The position numbers and the translations under genes are program-made. This document shows, one piece after another, positions 8,631 through 17,989 of a stretch of 64,000 nucleotides of DNA. The stretch's first letter is position 1; each line of letters starts with the position of its first letter. The DNA lies in contig NZ_WAGX01000005.1 of the NCBI RefSeq assembly GCF_008830185.1, forward strand, positions 1,302,001 to 1,366,000, given 5' to 3'. A model generated the notes under the pieces. It ran no database searches. It saw only the letters and a program-made list of their open reading frames with translations, and was not told where the DNA came from. This DNA is from Candidatus Galacturonatibacter soehngenii. GTDB taxonomy: Bacteria; Bacillota; Clostridia; Lachnospirales; Lachnospiraceae.

Positions 8631-8659
8631 TTGACTAACTATATGTGAAATGTTATAAA
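8631..8659 (+). promoter_or_regulatory. Promoter of the PRPP synthetase gene
   Basis: TTGACT (8631-8636), 17 bases, TATAAA (8654-8659). Start site expected near 8666, about 90 bases before the coding start. Confidence 0.78.
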
Positions 8660-8758
8660 TGTAGCTGATATACAAGATGAAACACAGAGGTTTCGCTTGT
8701 CATGAACAAAGTGAAGACAAATAAATCGTCTTCTAGGTACAACGGAGGTAATTATTTT

Positions 8759-9946
8759 ATGTTGCAGCGCGACGCTAAGAATTTTGAAACTATTCCAGTG
8801 GGTACTTTGGGAATCATACCATTACAAGGATGTATGCCACTTGGTCAAAAGGTTAATGAGTATTTAATACAGTGGAGAAATGAAAGAAAAAATGACGATC
8901 ATGCTACACTTGCATTTTCGGGCTATCAAAGAGATACTTATATCTTAGATGCAAAAGTTCCTCGCTTTGGTTCAGGTGAAGCAAAAGGTATTATAAATGA
9001 ATCCGTTCGAGGCGATGATATTTATCTATTAGCTGATGTAACCAATCATAGTCTAACCTATTCTTTATGCGGACACACCAATCATATGTCACCAGATGAT
9101 CACTTTCAGGATTTAAAACGTGTGATTGCAGCGATTGGCGGAAAAGCTCGAAGAATCAATGTCATTATGCCTTTCCTATATGAAAGTCGCCAGCATAAAC
9201 GTACTTCAAGAGAATCTCTTGACTGTGCAATTGCACTTCAAGAACTTGTTAAAATGGGTGTAGACAACATTATTACCTTCGATGCACATGACCCAAGAGT
9301 ACAAAACGCAATTCCATTGAATGGATTTGAAACAGTACCACCATCTTATCAATTTATAAAAGGTCTTCTTCGAAGTGAACCAGATTTACAAATCGACAGT
9401 GATCACCTAATGATTATCAGTCCAGATGAAGGTGGAATGAACCGCGCTATCTATTTAGCAAACGTTCTTGGTGTAGACATGGGTATGTTCTACAAACGTC
9501 GTGACTACTCCACTATTGTGAATGGACGTAATCCTATCGTTGCACATGAGTTCCTTGGTGCTTCCGTAGAAGGAAAAGATGTTATGATTATTGATGATAT
9601 GATTTCTTCTGGCGATAGTATTTTAGATGTTGCCGCACAATTAAAAAAGAGAAAAGCAAGAAAGATATTTGCAGCATGTACCTTTGGTTTATTTACAAAT
9701 GGATTGGATAAATTTGATAAGGCTTATGAAGATGGAATTATTGATCGCATCTTAACAACCAACTTAATTTATCAGACTCCTGAACTATTAGAAAAACCTT
9801 ACTATGTAAGCTGTGATTTGAGTAAATACATTGCTTTAATCATTGATACATTAAATCATGACTCTTCAATTAGTGAATTGTTAAATCCAGTGGAACGCAT
9901 TCATAATGTCGTGAATCTTTATAAAGAAGCACAAAAGAATAAATAA
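8759..9946 (+). CDS. prs: Ribose-phosphate pyrophosphokinase, long clostridial form
   Basis: Makes PRPP from ribose 5-phosphate and ATP for nucleotide, His and Trp synthesis. 395 residues, longer than the usual 310-320 because of insertions in the first half. Seen: the phosphoribosyl/ATP region around YLLADVTNHSL and MSPDDHFQDLKRVI, the flexible-loop/metal region MPFLYESRQHKRTSRESLD, the DAHDPRVQNAIP motif, and the C-terminal PRPP-binding loop VMIIDDMISSGDSI (about residues 277-290). A frame opens at 8702, but the ATG at 8759 has GGAGG ten bases upstream and fits the family better; the earlier ATG lacks a good site. Single-gene unit with own promoter and a terminator at 9960. Confidence 0.9.
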   Translation: MLQRDAKNFETIPVGTLGIIPLQGCMPLGQKVNEYLIQWRNERKNDDHATLAFSGYQRDTYILDAKVPRFGSGEAKGIINESVRGDDIYLLADVTNHSLTYSLCGHTNHMSPDDHFQDLKRVIAAIGGKARRINVIMPFLYESRQHKRTSRESLDCAIALQELVKMGVDNIITFDAHDPRVQNAIPLNGFETVPPSYQFIKGLLRSEPDLQIDSDHLMIISPDEGGMNRAIYLANVLGVDMGMFYKRRDYSTIVNGRNPIVAHEFLGASVEGKDVMIIDDMISSGDSILDVAAQLKKRKARKIFAACTFGLFTNGLDKFDKAYEDGIIDRILTTNLIYQTPELLEKPYYVSCDLSKYIALIIDTLNHDSSISELLNPVERIHNVVNLYKEAQKNK

Positions 9947-9959
9947 ATGAAAATAAAGA

Positions 9960-10013
9960 AGTCAGTCACATCATTTTCCTTTCATCATTGGTGTAACTGA
10001 CTCTTTTTATTTT
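9960..10013 (+). terminator. Terminator after prs
   Basis: Stem AGTCAGTcACA (9960-9970) with TGTaACTGACT (9992-10002), followed by CTTTTTATTTT. It overlaps the last codons of the convergent UPF0178 gene. Confidence 0.8.
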
Positions 10014-10449
10014 CTTCTAACAGACGTCTAAGTGCAATTTCAAAATGTTCATCATCCTCTTTTGTGCGCTTCTTAGGTCCTTTTCCATGATAATGCGAAG
10101 AGCTTCTTCTTGCTTTTTTGGCAAGATGTCTTTCAAACATCATTTGATCAATATTCTCATTTGTATATTGTTTTCCACTTTGATGAAGAGCAAGCAAGCC
10201 TTTTCCTAATGCCATGGCAGCAACTCCATAATCCTGCGTAACTACTAAATCACCTTTTTTCCCTCTTTGAATAACCGCAAAATCAACCGCATCCATTCCC
10301 TTACTGACAGTCACGACTTCGCTATAATCACTTTCCATTCTATGGCTCGTATCTACAAATAATATAACTTTTATGCCATATTCCTTTGCCACCTTTTCAA
10401 TTATTCTAACCACTGGACAAGCATCTGCATCCACTAAAAGATTCATCAA
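9985..10449 (-). CDS. UPF0178 (YaiI/YqxD) family protein
   Basis: 154-residue soluble protein of the DUF188/UPF0178 family. Seen: N-terminal LLVDADACPV, VILFVDTSHR, DAVDFAVIQRGKKGDLVVTQ and the Arg/Lys-rich C-terminal stretch HLAKKARRSSSHYHGKGPKKR. The conserved Asp pattern resembles PIN-like nuclease folds; a nuclease role has been suggested for the family but biochemical function is not established. It starts within the stop codon of the diguanylate cyclase gene upstream (ATGATG at 10449), so translation is probably coupled. Converges on prs. Confidence 0.88.
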   Translation of the reverse strand: MMNLLVDADACPVVRIIEKVAKEYGIKVILFVDTSHRMESDYSEVVTVSKGMDAVDFAVIQRGKKGDLVVTQDYGVAAMALGKGLLALHQSGKQYTNENIDQMMFERHLAKKARRSSSHYHGKGPKKRTKEDDEHFEIALRRLLEENKKSQLHQ

Positions 10450-11579
10450 GACAAACTTCCCTTCTTTGACTTTTTATTCTCATACATTAAAATATCCACA
10501 TGATGTATGAACTGTTCAATGGTATCAAAATTAGAATTTAATATATCAGATCCAAAACTACAGGAAAGTTCATATTTTTTATTTGATATTTTATTATAAT
10601 TTTCAAATGCTTTATTTATTCTATCTAATGTCGATTCTAAGATGTCAACTGTTACACCTTCTAATACGATTATAAATTCATCTCCGCCCATCCTTACAAT
10701 GATATCTGTTTTACGAATGGAGTTTTTAAATATTTTAGTTGCTGTCTTGATGGCTAAATCCCCTTCAAAATGTCCATAATCGTCATTAATCTCCTTTAAT
10801 TTATCTATATCACAATAAATAATTCCAAGTTTATCCCCATCATAATCGGATAGTCTTTTTTTAATATAGAATTCAAAGGAACCTCTACTCCATACACCTG
10901 TTAAATAATCTAAATGAACCATTCTTTGCTGAAGAAAAGAAAACATCACAACCAAACCAAAGGCCGTACTACTCCACATATATAACGCACCATAAAATAA
11001 AGCCTGTACCAAGCCACCTATAATAGGAAGAAAGCAAAAAATCATCAATAAAGTAAATTCGTGTTTTCCCAACTTTGTTTTATTCTTTATTAACAACGCC
11101 ACAATGCATATTAAATAAAAATAAATAACTATGCCAGATGCAAAATACAGATTTCCTCTCTGATAGACATTTTCGTTTGTTATATAAAAAACCAAGTGAT
11201 ATTTGGGTGATAGTAAGACAATAATCACATTTACTAGGAGTGGCAGTTGGAATAGGAATTGTTTTCTTTTACTCATTCTTTGATTTGACATGAATAATTT
11301 TCGAATCAAAATATATCCTCTCCACACAAGAGTGGCACTTAGAATAAACAAAAGTATGTGAATAAGGTAAGACAATATAACATAAAGCTCACCACCTTGC
11401 CTATTAACCAGACAGCTAACCGCTTCCACTATAAGCTGTATTAATATGACTGGAACTATTTTTAAATACGCTTGATTAAATGGATCACCGCTATCCAGTC
11501 TTTTCTTTGCCATAATAAAAATAAAACCTAATATCAAAAAAGCAATCAAATTTATATCTATTTTTAAGAATTCGCTCAT
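10446..11579 (-). CDS. Membrane diguanylate cyclase (GGDEF)
   Basis: 377 residues. Predicted to make cyclic di-GMP from GTP at the membrane. Seen: an N-terminal half with about seven hydrophobic segments and little loop (residues 8-210, integral sensory region), then a GGDEF domain with intact MGGDEF (about residues 295-300). Upstream of it lies RKTD, exactly five residues before GGDEF: the RxxD inhibitory product-binding site, so feedback inhibition is expected. No EAL domain. Start ATG follows GAAGGTG. It overlaps the UPF0178 gene by four bases. The ligand of the membrane region is unknown. Confidence 0.9.
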   Translation of the reverse strand: MSEFLKIDINLIAFLILGFIFIMAKKRLDSGDPFNQAYLKIVPVILIQLIVEAVSCLVNRQGGELYVILSYLIHILLFILSATLVWRGYILIRKLFMSNQRMSKRKQFLFQLPLLVNVIIVLLSPKYHLVFYITNENVYQRGNLYFASGIVIYFYLICIVALLIKNKTKLGKHEFTLLMIFCFLPIIGGLVQALFYGALYMWSSTAFGLVVMFSFLQQRMVHLDYLTGVWSRGSFEFYIKKRLSDYDGDKLGIIYCDIDKLKEINDDYGHFEGDLAIKTATKIFKNSIRKTDIIVRMGGDEFIIVLEGVTVDILESTLDRINKAFENYNKISNKKYELSCSFGSDILNSNFDTIEQFIHHVDILMYENKKSKKGSLS

Positions 11580-11786
11580 TCCTGCACCTTCTTTAATCTA
11601 ACAACCCAAGTCTCGTATGGGTTTAGTTTAAACGATAGTTATTAAAAAAACAATATATGTAATCATAAAATAGCACGAAATATGGGAATTATACATATTC
11701 TAAGCTATAATTGCAAAAATTATAGGAATAATTACCATCACTACAAGGAACAAAAGGTTCGCTTTTGAACTTACCGCGATACACAT

Positions 11787-11815
11787 TTGCAAAAAAAATA
11801 AATTTATGTTACAAT
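11787..11815 (+). promoter_or_regulatory. Promoter of the glmS ribozyme/glmS transcript
   Basis: TTGCAA (11787-11792), 17 bases, TACAAT (11810-11815). Start site near 11822, about 40 bases before the ribozyme cleavage site. Confidence 0.8.
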
Positions 11816-11861
11816 TATATGGTTTATGAATGGAGGTCATAAATTTCGAAAAGTTAAAAAC

Positions 11862-12022
11862 TTTAGCGCCAAGCACCTGTAATGTGCGGAAAAAGAGGAA
11901 ACTCTTATTACAGGTTAACGAGGTAAAGAGTGATCGATCTTTCGGCGGATGCTCTTTCGTAGAATCAGCTGCGTATATGAGAACAAAACTACAGGTAACT
12001 GTATCACAAATTTCTCATAACT
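11862..12022 (+). ncRNA. glmS ribozyme-riboswitch
   Basis: Self-cleaving RNA activated by glucosamine 6-phosphate; cleavage exposes glmS mRNA to decay and so shuts off amino-sugar synthesis. Seen: the cleavage-site block TTAGCGCC, with scission expected between A11865 and G11866; a perfect 9-base stem ACCTGTAAT (11875-11883) with ATTACAGGT (11907-11915); the catalytic core TTAACGAGGTAAAGAG and TTTCGGCGGATG (11939-11950); the downstream helix ATGAGAA (11977-11983) with TTCTCAT (12012-12018), enclosing TACAG-GTAA-CTGTA with a GNRA loop. Ends about 55 bases before glmS. A short open frame crosses this region, but it is explained by the RNA. Confidence 0.95.
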
Positions 12023-12077
12023 GATACCAAAATAAATAATAAGAACATTGATAATTAAATAAAAGGAGATTATAACT

Positions 12078-13895
12078 ATGTGTGGAATTATTGGCTATAC
12101 AGGGGATAACTATGCCCAAAATATACTTTTAGAAGGATTGAGTCAGTTAGAGTATAGAGGCTATGACAGTGCAGGTATTGCATTATTAACGGATGACAAC
12201 CAAATCATTATCAACAAAGAAATTGGAAAGGTTGCTTCCTTGGCCTCTTTATGTGGTCAGGAAAAAAACTCATCGACTTGCGGTATCGGTCATACCAGAT
12301 GGGCAACCCATGGTGGAGTAACAAAAACCAATGCACATCCTCATTCCTGTGGCAAAGTATCTTTGATTCATAACGGTATTATTGAAAATTATTACAATTT
12401 AATACAAAAATATGATTTAAAAGAGAAACTTATTTCTGAAACGGATACAGAAGTAGTTGCCGCTTTACTTGATACCATTTATACCGGTGATCCTGAAAAA
12501 GCAATCAAGCAGGTAGTAGGAGAAATCAAAGGTTCGTTTGCTTTTTGTATCATGTTTGCTGATATACCAGGTGTTATCTACTGTATTCGTAATGTAAGTC
12601 CATTGGTCGCTACTTCATGTGAAAGTGGTTCTTATATTGCTTCAGACTTAACTGCCTTAATACCCTATTCAAAAGATTATTTTATCGTACCAGAATACCA
12701 TGTTGTTATCTTAGAAAAAGAACACATCACTGTGAAAGATTTAGATGGCAATCATGTAAAACCAGAAATCTTAACGGTAAGCTGGGATATTGAATCAGCA
12801 CAAAAAAACGGCTACCCTTATTTTATGTTAAAGGAAATTATGGAGCAGCCTACTGCGATTAAAAATACAATTGCTCCTCGTATTAAGGATTTGTTACCTG
12901 ATTTTACAGATGATTTTATACCTGATTCTTTATTTGTGAATTTGAATAAAATCGCTATTATCGCTTGTGGAACTGCAATGCATGCTGGTATGGTAGCGAA
13001 AACGATGATTGAACCATTGCTTCGAATTCCTGTAACGGTATCCATTGCCTCAGAATTTCGTTATGAAGAGCCATTAGTAGATGAAAATACATTGGTTATT
13101 ACCATTTCTCAATCAGGAGAAACCATTGATACGTTGGAAGCCCTACGCCTTGCAAAACGTTATAAAGGAAGAACCATTTCGATTGTTAACGTAAAGGGTT
13201 CCTCTATCGCAAGAGAAAGCGACTATGTTTTATACACCCATGCAGGCCCTGAAATTGCGGTGGCAAGTACCAAAGCATATACGGTACAACTTGCTGCTCT
13301 TTATTTGCTTGGATGTAAAGCTGCTTTGATTAACGATAAATATTCTAAAGAACAAGCAAAAGAATTTATTACGAATTTGACCAAGGTAATCGATGATATC
13401 ACTTTATTACTAAAGGATACGACACATATTAAAGAAATTGCAGAAAAAATCACCAAAGCAAGTGATGCCTTTTTTATTGGAAGAGGACTTGATTATACAC
13501 TCTCACTAGAAGGTGCTTTGAAGTTAAAGGAAATATCATATATCCATGCGGAAGCTTATGCTGCTGGCGAATTAAAGCACGGAACAATTGCTTTAATCAG
13601 CGACGATGTGCCTGTTATTGCTCTTGCAACGCAAGAAAAAGTATATGGTAAGGTAATTTCTAACATTCGTGAAGTAAAGGCAAGAAATGCATATGTCATC
13701 TTATTAAGCTGTGATGATGAGATATCAGATTCTTCCATCTGTGATGTGCATATTCCTTTATCAAAAGCAGATGATTTGTTCACTGTTTTTCAATCCGCAG
13801 TCATTTTACAATTGATTGCTTATTACACATCTGATGCAAAAGGATTAGACGTTGATAAACCGCGTAACCTTGCAAAATCAGTAACAGTAGAATAA
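12078..13895 (+). CDS. glmS: Glutamine--fructose-6-phosphate aminotransferase (isomerizing)
   Basis: Makes glucosamine 6-phosphate from fructose 6-phosphate and glutamine, entry to peptidoglycan and amino-sugar synthesis. 605 residues, normal. Seen: MCGIIGYTG with catalytic Cys2 of the class-II glutaminase domain, HTRWATHG and IHNGIIENY typical of this domain, then two SIS isomerase domains: IACGTAMHAGM and TISQSGETIDTLEAL in the first, GRGLDYTLSLEGALKLKE in the second, and the C-terminal DKPRNLAKSVTVE tail. AAAGGAG precedes the ATG. Controlled by the ribozyme directly upstream; strong hairpin terminator downstream. Confidence 0.97.
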   Translation: MCGIIGYTGDNYAQNILLEGLSQLEYRGYDSAGIALLTDDNQIIINKEIGKVASLASLCGQEKNSSTCGIGHTRWATHGGVTKTNAHPHSCGKVSLIHNGIIENYYNLIQKYDLKEKLISETDTEVVAALLDTIYTGDPEKAIKQVVGEIKGSFAFCIMFADIPGVIYCIRNVSPLVATSCESGSYIASDLTALIPYSKDYFIVPEYHVVILEKEHITVKDLDGNHVKPEILTVSWDIESAQKNGYPYFMLKEIMEQPTAIKNTIAPRIKDLLPDFTDDFIPDSLFVNLNKIAIIACGTAMHAGMVAKTMIEPLLRIPVTVSIASEFRYEEPLVDENTLVITISQSGETIDTLEALRLAKRYKGRTISIVNVKGSSIARESDYVLYTHAGPEIAVASTKAYTVQLAALYLLGCKAALINDKYSKEQAKEFITNLTKVIDDITLLLKDTTHIKEIAEKITKASDAFFIGRGLDYTLSLEGALKLKEISYIHAEAYAAGELKHGTIALISDDVPVIALATQEKVYGKVISNIREVKARNAYVILLSCDDEISDSSICDVHIPLSKADDLFTVFQSAVILQLIAYYTSDAKGLDVDKPRNLAKSVTVE

Positions 13896-13902
13896 AAAAC
13901 AC

Positions 13903-13958
13903 AATCCTTCGATAAGAACATTTACATTATGTAAATCAATTCTTATTGAAGGATTTTT
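13903..13958 (+). terminator. Terminator after glmS
   Basis: Arms AATCCTTCgATAAGAA (13903-13918) and TTCTTATtGAAGGATT (13940-13955), with one mismatch, an inner TTTACA/TGTAAA stem, and a T-run. Confidence 0.88.
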
Positions 13959-14016
13959 CATTGAAAAGCTAATATTATACTCTATTTATTAACACATTTT
14001 GTTCTTAATAACTAAA

Positions 14017-16173
14017 TTACTGTTGTGCATCAAAATATGAGTCTGGCGGAGCTGTTGGAATTTGAGTCTCGTGCTCTGCTTCATTGCCAGGTATCTGCGA
14101 CGCATCAGAATCCTGTTGATTTGTCGTATCTTCAATCACGTCCGTATTAAAATCTTTTGCTGTTTTTATATTTTTACTGCTTGAATTATAATTGGCATAT
14201 GGTGTAAAGTCTATTGATTCTAAGTCGCTATGTATTCCTGCCATAAACGTGCGCCATATTCTTCCTGGGTAACTAGAGCCAGTTAGACCTTCCACTTCTC
14301 TTGGCATATCACAGCCTACCCATACACTTGTTGTGTAATAGGTGCTGTATCCTACAAACCAGCCATCTTTATTATCATTAGTTGTCCCTGTTTTTCCAGC
14401 AGTTGTCATATTACTTATACTAAGTGTCCTTCCAGTTCCTTGAGTCATAACACTCGTCAATACATCCGTTGTCATTCTTGCTGCATTTTCTTTGTAAATT
14501 TGCTTTGTATTGGTATTTCCCTGATATATAACCTCTCCGTTTGACGCAACAATTTTAGTAATGCAGGTTGGATTGCGATAAACACCATCGTTTTCAAGGG
14601 TGGAAAAAGCTGCCGCCATTTCAAGACTGCTAACACCTGTTGTGAATCCACCAAGTGCGGTTGCATTTCTATAATCATCCTTTTCTATCTTTGCAAAGTT
14701 CATTTCCTTTAAATAGGATAACCCAACGGTTGGCGTTATTTCATCCAAAAGTTTCCATGCAACTGTATTAGTCGACTTCATAACTGCATGACGAAGACTT
14801 ATACTTCCTGCATAACCACCACCATAGTTTTTCGGTCCGTTTTCAATTGGCTCATCCACTAACACAGAATCGGGAGTATATCCCTTTTCAAATGCTGGTG
14901 CATATACAATTAACGGCTTTATCGCACTTCCTGGTTGTCTAAAGCTTTGATAGGCTCGATTTAGTGTATATCCATTTGTTTCCTGACTTCTTCCACCAAT
15001 GATTGCTACTACGTTTCCTGTTTTATTATCAATGCAAGTGGCGGAGGCTTGCATATTATAGATACCCTCATCATTCACACTAACAAATGCATAAAGCTCA
15101 TCATCAATTGCTCGTTGAAGCTGTTCTTGAAAGTCCATATTCATGGATGTGTATACTCGATATCCTCTTGTATATAGGGCATTCTGACACTCTGCATACA
15201 GTGCATCATACTGCTCTTGGTAGGAACTTTGCTCCTCCCTTGAATTAAAGTAAGATTTAAACTGAAATCCTCTCGCTTCCATAAGAGCCCTTATAGCGCT
15301 ATAATAAATATAGGTTTCTGCATAATTATGTTTAATACTCTTTTCTTGATTCATATTCAATACAATTTCTTCTTGTATCGCCTCGTCATAAGCTTCTTTC
15401 GTAATTTTACCATCTTCAAGCATCTGCGATAAAATACGGTTTCTTCTAGAGAGAGTATTTTCTATGTGATCTTTTGGATCATAAATCGTAGGGTTATTGG
15501 GAATCGCAGCTAAAAAAGCAATTTGTGATAAGGATAGATTTTGTACATCTGTGCTAAAATACCCCATACTAGCCGCTTGGATTCCATAATATCCATTTGC
15601 AAAATAGATATTATTAATATAAAACTCTAATATTGCTGATTTGGTATAAATCTTTTCAATTTCTAATGCAATAAAAATTTCTTCTACTTTACGCTCCCAA
15701 CTCACGCGATTGGTTAAAAAAATATTTCGGCTTAACTGTTGTGTAATCGTACTGGCACCTTGCGTAATGGTTTGATGCTTCATAATTGAAATAGCAGCTC
15801 TTACAATAGCTTTATAATCAATGCCTTTATGCGAATAGAATTTTTTGTCTTCAATTGTAATAAATGCATTCTTTACATAGGTAGGAATACTTTTTGAATC
15901 TAAATAATAGATTCCCTTGTCCCCCTTTAAACTTGCTATCTGATCTCCATTCCCATCATATACTAATGTCGTTTGTGAGTCTTGAAATGTTTCAATTGAG
16001 GAGGATTTTACAAGTCTGACAGCCTCTTCCTTTAATTTTAAAACCGTTGGCCCTATTCCAGTCGCATAAAGTCCTGCTACTGTAACAATACCCATAATCA
16101 AGATAAACAAGCTTAATCCTAGAAATACTTTTAGTAATGCAGGCGTCTTCTTTTTCTTTCGTTTCTTAGCCAT
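14017..16173 (-). CDS. Class A penicillin-binding protein (glycosyltransferase-transpeptidase)
   Basis: Bifunctional peptidoglycan synthase anchored in the membrane, 718 residues. Seen: a basic cytoplasmic N-terminus, one membrane segment (about 16-38), a GT51 transglycosylase domain with EDKKFYSHKG (catalytic Glu about 108) and GASTITQQLSRN, then a penicillin-binding transpeptidase domain with SAIK (catalytic Ser about 415), STN and KTGTT. The C-terminus is acidic and rich in Pro, Gln and Thr, without PASTA domains. The frame opens at 16200, but that stretch encodes the GAGGAGG ribosome site itself; ATG 16173 sits six bases after it. Likely operon with trmL, 39 bases upstream. A PBP1a-type enzyme; the exact paralogue is uncertain. 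Confidence 0.93.
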   Translation of the reverse strand: MAKKRKKKKTPALLKVFLGLSLFILIMGIVTVAGLYATGIGPTVLKLKEEAVRLVKSSSIETFQDSQTTLVYDGNGDQIASLKGDKGIYYLDSKSIPTYVKNAFITIEDKKFYSHKGIDYKAIVRAAISIMKHQTITQGASTITQQLSRNIFLTNRVSWERKVEEIFIALEIEKIYTKSAILEFYINNIYFANGYYGIQAASMGYFSTDVQNLSLSQIAFLAAIPNNPTIYDPKDHIENTLSRRNRILSQMLEDGKITKEAYDEAIQEEIVLNMNQEKSIKHNYAETYIYYSAIRALMEARGFQFKSYFNSREEQSSYQEQYDALYAECQNALYTRGYRVYTSMNMDFQEQLQRAIDDELYAFVSVNDEGIYNMQASATCIDNKTGNVVAIIGGRSQETNGYTLNRAYQSFRQPGSAIKPLIVYAPAFEKGYTPDSVLVDEPIENGPKNYGGGYAGSISLRHAVMKSTNTVAWKLLDEITPTVGLSYLKEMNFAKIEKDDYRNATALGGFTTGVSSLEMAAAFSTLENDGVYRNPTCITKIVASNGEVIYQGNTNTKQIYKENAARMTTDVLTSVMTQGTGRTLSISNMTTAGKTGTTNDNKDGWFVGYSTYYTTSVWVGCDMPREVEGLTGSSYPGRIWRTFMAGIHSDLESIDFTPYANYNSSSKNIKTAKDFNTDVIEDTTNQQDSDASQIPGNEAEHETQIPTAPPDSYFDAQQ

Positions 16174-16212
16174 CATGCTCCTCCTCTCTTTAAAAATCAT
16201 ATCGCAAATTTG

Positions 16213-16722
16213 CTATTCCCCAGTTTTCCAATGTAGTCTATGAAGGTTCCCCGTAAGTTCCATATGATCAAAGTTATTTTGTCTTAATGCTTCGTAAAGT
16301 ACAATTGCTACCGAATTTGACAGATTCAGTGAACGAATATCCCCTATCATCGGAATACGAATTGCAGTCTCTTCATGGTCAACTAAAATTTCTTCTGGGA
16401 TTCCAGCACTTTCCTTTCCAAACATAATATAACAGTTTGGTTCATATGCTACCTGCGTATAAGTTTGCTTTGCCTTTGTTGTAGCCATGTATATTTTAGC
16501 GTCAGGATTACGATTTAGAAAATCTTCGTAGTTTACATAAGTTGTTACATCAAGATCCTTCCAATAATCCATTCCCGCACGTTTGATTGATTTTTCATTT
16601 AAGTGAAAGCCAAGTGGTTCAATCAAATGAAGTCTCGTACCTGTTGCTACACAGGTCCTTCCTATATTACCCGTATTGGCTGGTATTTCTGGTTCAAATA
16701 GTACAATATTTAACACTGCCAT
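16213..16722 (-). CDS. trmL: tRNA (cytidine/uridine-34 2'-O)-methyltransferase
   Basis: SPOUT-class methyltransferase that 2'-O-methylates the wobble base of tRNA-Leu isoacceptors using S-adenosylmethionine. 169 residues, normal. Seen: NIVLFEPEIPANTGNIGRTC at the N-terminus, YMATTKAKQTYTQV, and the SAM-binding trefoil knot with FGKESAGIPEEIL, IRIPM and RSLNLSNSVAIVLYEALRQ. An ATG at 16737 belongs to ATGGAGG, the ribosome site itself; ATG 16722 follows it by eight bases. The adjacent tRNA-modification/cell-wall pairing with the PBP gene looks like plain co-transcription. Confidence 0.92.
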   Translation of the reverse strand: MAVLNIVLFEPEIPANTGNIGRTCVATGTRLHLIEPLGFHLNEKSIKRAGMDYWKDLDVTTYVNYEDFLNRNPDAKIYMATTKAKQTYTQVAYEPNCYIMFGKESAGIPEEILVDHEETAIRIPMIGDIRSLNLSNSVAIVLYEALRQNNFDHMELTGNLHRLHWKTGE

Positions 16723-16755
16723 TATATTTTCCTCCATATATAGGAAAGGGATATT

Positions 16756-16780
16756 TCAGAAAGAAACGCTTGCTTTCTGA
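16756..16780 (-). other. Hairpin between the aminotransferase and trmL genes
   Basis: Perfect 8-base arms TCAGAAAG (16756-16763) and CTTTCTGA (16773-16780), with flanking GGGATAT/ATACATCCC extending the dyad. No T-run on either side, so probably not a rho-independent terminator. It lies just upstream of the trmL start on the minus strand. Confidence 0.4.
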
Positions 16781-16822
16781 TACATCCCCTATCCCATTCT
16801 TTCTACTATAGAATGACTACAT

Positions 16823-17989
16823 TTATTTATTTCTTAATCGAAATACAAACTTCTCTAAACGATCCAAGGCAACCTTTAAGTCCTCTAATGAATATGCATA
16901 AGAAATTCTTAAAAAGCCCTCTCCACAATCACCAAATGCGGTACCTGGAACCACTGCTACTTTTTCTTCTTCTAGAAATTTTGTAGCAAATTCGTCTGAA
17001 GTAATACCAAATTCTTTAATGCAAGGAAACACATAAAAAGCACCATAGGGTTCAAAGCACTCTAATTTCATTTCGCGGAATCGATGCATGAGATATTTTC
17101 TTCTCTGGTTATAGGATTCTCGCATTTCTTCCACATCTTTATCACCATTTCTTAATGCCTCCACTGCCGCATATTGGCTATTCGTAGGAGCACACATAAT
17201 CGCAAACTGATGTATCTTTGTCATTTGCTCAATAATTTTTTCTGGACCACACGCATAGCCAAGCCTCCAGCCAGTCATTGCATATGATTTAGAAAAACCA
17301 TTGATAACGATAGTTCTCTCTCTCATTCCCGGAAGTGATGCAATAGAAACGTGAGCTTTGTCATAGGAAAGTTCTGAATATATTTCATCTGACATTACAA
17401 AAATATCTTTTTCAATGATTACCTGTGCAATCTCTTCCAGTTCTTCCTTCGTCATAATTGCACCCGTTGGATTATTTGGGAATGGTAGGATTAAAACCTT
17501 TGTTTTATCTGTTATACTATTTAAAAGCTCTTCTTTTGTTAACTTAAATTCATTCTCAGCCTTTAATTCTATAATAACTGGCTTTGCATCGGCTAAAATA
17601 GCACAAGGAAGATAAGATACATAGCTTGGCTGTGGAATTAAAACTTCATCACCAGGATTAATCATTGCACGAAGCCCTATATCAATTGCTTCGCTTCCTC
17701 CAACGGTAACGATTACCTCCGAATTATAATCATAAGATAAATTAACTCTTCGATTTAAATACTTGCATATTTCTATTTTTAATTCTTTTAGCCCTGCATT
17801 TGATGTATAGAAGGTTCTTCCTTTTTCTAATGTATAAATGCCTTCTTCTCTTATATGCCAAGGTGTCTGGAAATCTGGCTCACCCACACCAAGTGATATT
17901 GCATCCTTCATTTCGCTTACAATATCAAAAAACTTACGAATTCCAGAAGGTTGTATTTGCATTACTTTATCTGATAATGGATTTCTCAA
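16823..17989 (-). CDS. Class I/II PLP-dependent aminotransferase
   Basis: 388 residues, cytoplasmic fold-type-I aminotransferase, probably acting on aromatic or aspartate-type substrates. Seen: the N-terminal LGVGEPDFQTP substrate loop, the cofactor region VTVGGSEAIDIGLRA, FPNNPTGAIM, SDEIYSELSY with the PLP-contacting Asp and Tyr, and the Schiff-base lysine in NGFSKSYAMTGWRLGY (Lys about 235). The conserved Arg binding the alpha-carboxylate is in GFLRISYAYS near the C-terminus. It overlaps the upstream Lrp-type regulator gene by four bases (ATGA), so the regulator likely controls amino-acid metabolism including this enzyme. Substrate cannot be assigned from sequence. Confidence 0.9.
   Translation of the reverse strand: MRNPLSDKVMQIQPSGIRKFFDIVSEMKDAISLGVGEPDFQTPWHIREEGIYTLEKGRTFYTSNAGLKELKIEICKYLNRRVNLSYDYNSEVIVTVGGSEAIDIGLRAMINPGDEVLIPQPSYVSYLPCAILADAKPVIIELKAENEFKLTKEELLNSITDKTKVLILPFPNNPTGAIMTKEELEEIAQVIIEKDIFVMSDEIYSELSYDKAHVSIASLPGMRERTIVINGFSKSYAMTGWRLGYACGPEKIIEQMTKIHQFAIMCAPTNSQYAAVEALRNGDKDVEEMRESYNQRRKYLMHRFREMKLECFEPYGAFYVFPCIKEFGITSDEFATKFLEEEKVAVVPGTAFGDCGEGFLRISYAYSLEDLKVALDRLEKFVFRLRNK

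Noticed and set aside
11830-12024. A 64-codon open frame upstream of glmS
   Set aside because: It coincides exactly with the glmS ribozyme core and helices. The codons are better explained by the RNA, and no protein family is suggested.
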